Source: Gluconacetobacter tumulicola
GTDB lineage: Bacteria; Pseudomonadota; Alphaproteobacteria; Acetobacterales; Acetobacteraceae
Assembly (NCBI RefSeq): GCF_014174215.1
Contig: NZ_JABEQL010000012.1
Location: 1-64,000 of the forward strand
Reading direction: 5' to 3'
DNA: 64,000 bases
The translations under genes were made by a program, and so were the position numbers. Below the pieces are notes generated by a model. It did not search any database. It was not told the DNA's origin and saw only the letters and a list, made by a program, of their open reading frames with translations. Each line of letters starts with the position of its first letter. Positions within the stretch are counted from its first letter, which is position 1. Below are positions 63,438-64,000 of the stretch, in pieces.

Positions 63438-64000
63438 ATGACGACATACGCCTTTCATCAGGTCGATGTCTTCGCGGCCGCGCCGCTGAAGGGCAATCCG
63501 CTGGCCGTTGTCGCGGGAGCGGATGGGCTGGATGATGCGCAGATGGCGGCCTTTGCGAACTGGATGAATCTCAGCGAGACGACGTTCCTGCTGAAGCCCA
63601 CGGTTCCCGGCGCCGACTACCGGGTGCGGATCTTCACGCCGGAAGAGGAGCTGTCGTTCGCCGGGCATCCCACGCTGGGATCGTGCCATGTCTGGCTGGC
63701 CATGGGTGGCGTGCCGCAGGGGCGGGACGTGGTGCAGGAATGCGGCGCGGGACTGGTGACGGTGCGGCGCGATGGCGATGGATTGGCCTTCGCCGCCCCG
63801 CCGCTGCGTCGCGCGGGGCCGGTCGATGCGTCGGACCTGGAGGCCGTCACCCGGATTCTGGGACTGTCCAAGGACCGGGTAGTGGCCGCGAACTGGGTCG
63901 ATAACGGTCCCGGTTGGCTGGCCCTGATGCTGCGTGACCGGGCGGAACTGCTGGCGCTTCGGCCTGATACGCAAGCCTTGGGCGATTGGCGCATTGGGCT
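63438..64000 (+). CDS. PhzF-family isomerase/epimerase (partial, cut by window end)
   Basis: The first 187 codons are present, from ATG 63438 with GGAGAAACG upstream (an in-frame ATG at 63399 lacks a site). It starts MTTYAFHQVDVFAAAPLKGN, with NLSETTFLLKP (Glu-containing active-site strand) and AGHPTLGSCH, the PhzF/YddE signature. The family includes phenazine-biosynthetic isomerases and many enzymes of unknown substrate. A divergent MocR regulator is a common partner. No other phenazine genes are visible. Confidence 0.88.
   Translation, partial: MTTYAFHQVDVFAAAPLKGNPLAVVAGADGLDDAQMAAFANWMNLSETTFLLKPTVPGADYRVRIFTPEEELSFAGHPTLGSCHVWLAMGGVPQGRDVVQECGAGLVTVRRDGDGLAFAAPPLRRAGPVDASDLEAVTRILGLSKDRVVAANWVDNGPGWLALMLRDRAELLALRPDTQALGDWRIG

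Noticed and set aside
1-64000. CRISPR arrays, phage genes or insertion sequences
   Set aside because: No regularly spaced repeats, transposase, integrase or structural phage genes are visible anywhere in the window.

Overview
The window is GC-rich, densely packed alphaproteobacterial chromosome. Gene content and order point to an acetic acid bacterium (Acetobacteraceae, Gluconacetobacter/Komagataeibacter-like). The evidence is ffh-rpsP-rimM-trmD-rplS-leuCDB, the yceD-rpmF-plsX-fabH-ihfA-merR cluster, a COQ9 gene next to def, and a malate synthase G / RamB-type regulator / acetyl-CoA synthetase block. No phage, integrase, insertion sequence or CRISPR array is visible. The genus is an inference from protein resemblance, not from a search.

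Layout. 1-8.5 kb: the end of a pst-phoU phosphate operon, a Spy-like periplasmic protein, then ffh, ribosomal protein and tRNA/rRNA maturation genes, and leucine biosynthesis (leuC, leuD, leuB). 8.6-10.7 kb: a secreted prolyl oligopeptidase. 10.7-12.4 kb: the most unusual stretch, a decaying tandem triplication next to rpsU. It carries two copies of an apparently structured RNA and a two-part NepR-like ORF in intact, truncated and frameshifted forms. 12.7-21.8 kb: def, COQ9, a MarR/OmpR/histidine-kinase regulatory operon, bamE, and the yceD-rpmF-plsX-fabH-ihfA-merR cluster. 21.9-29.7 kb: tRNA-Pro(GGG), an AI-2E family permease, oligopeptidase B, a DUF3574 lipoprotein, a NUDIX protein, an Atm1-like ABC exporter and rpmB.

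29.9-41.4 kb: an EF-G gene outside a str operon, then a stress/dormancy-like neighbourhood (host-attachment/baeRF protein, M50-CBS membrane protease, Hsp20, phosphoribosyltransferase, erythromycin-esterase-like protein). An orphan MacB/FtsX-type permease, a proline-run lipoprotein and an L,D-transpeptidase follow. 41.7-47.8 kb: glcB diverges from a RamB/ScfR-like regulator which is followed by acsA; this is an acetate/glyoxylate metabolism block with palindromic candidate operators. 48-55.1 kb: a dienelactone hydrolase pair and a CzcCBA-like heavy-metal RND operon. 55.9-64 kb: an M61 peptidase, a TRIC-type channel, a molybdate/tungstate-type uptake system with permease and ATPase fused in one chain, and a MocR regulator divergent from a UrcA-like protein and a PhzF-family enzyme cut by the window end.

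Two repeat families deserve attention. One is the paired RNA-like element at 10.78 and 11.18 kb, whose long stems change in both arms yet stay paired. The other is a hairpin element that begins exactly at the stop codons of fabH and of the DUF3574 gene. Promoter, operator and terminator calls are by eye and are given modest confidence.
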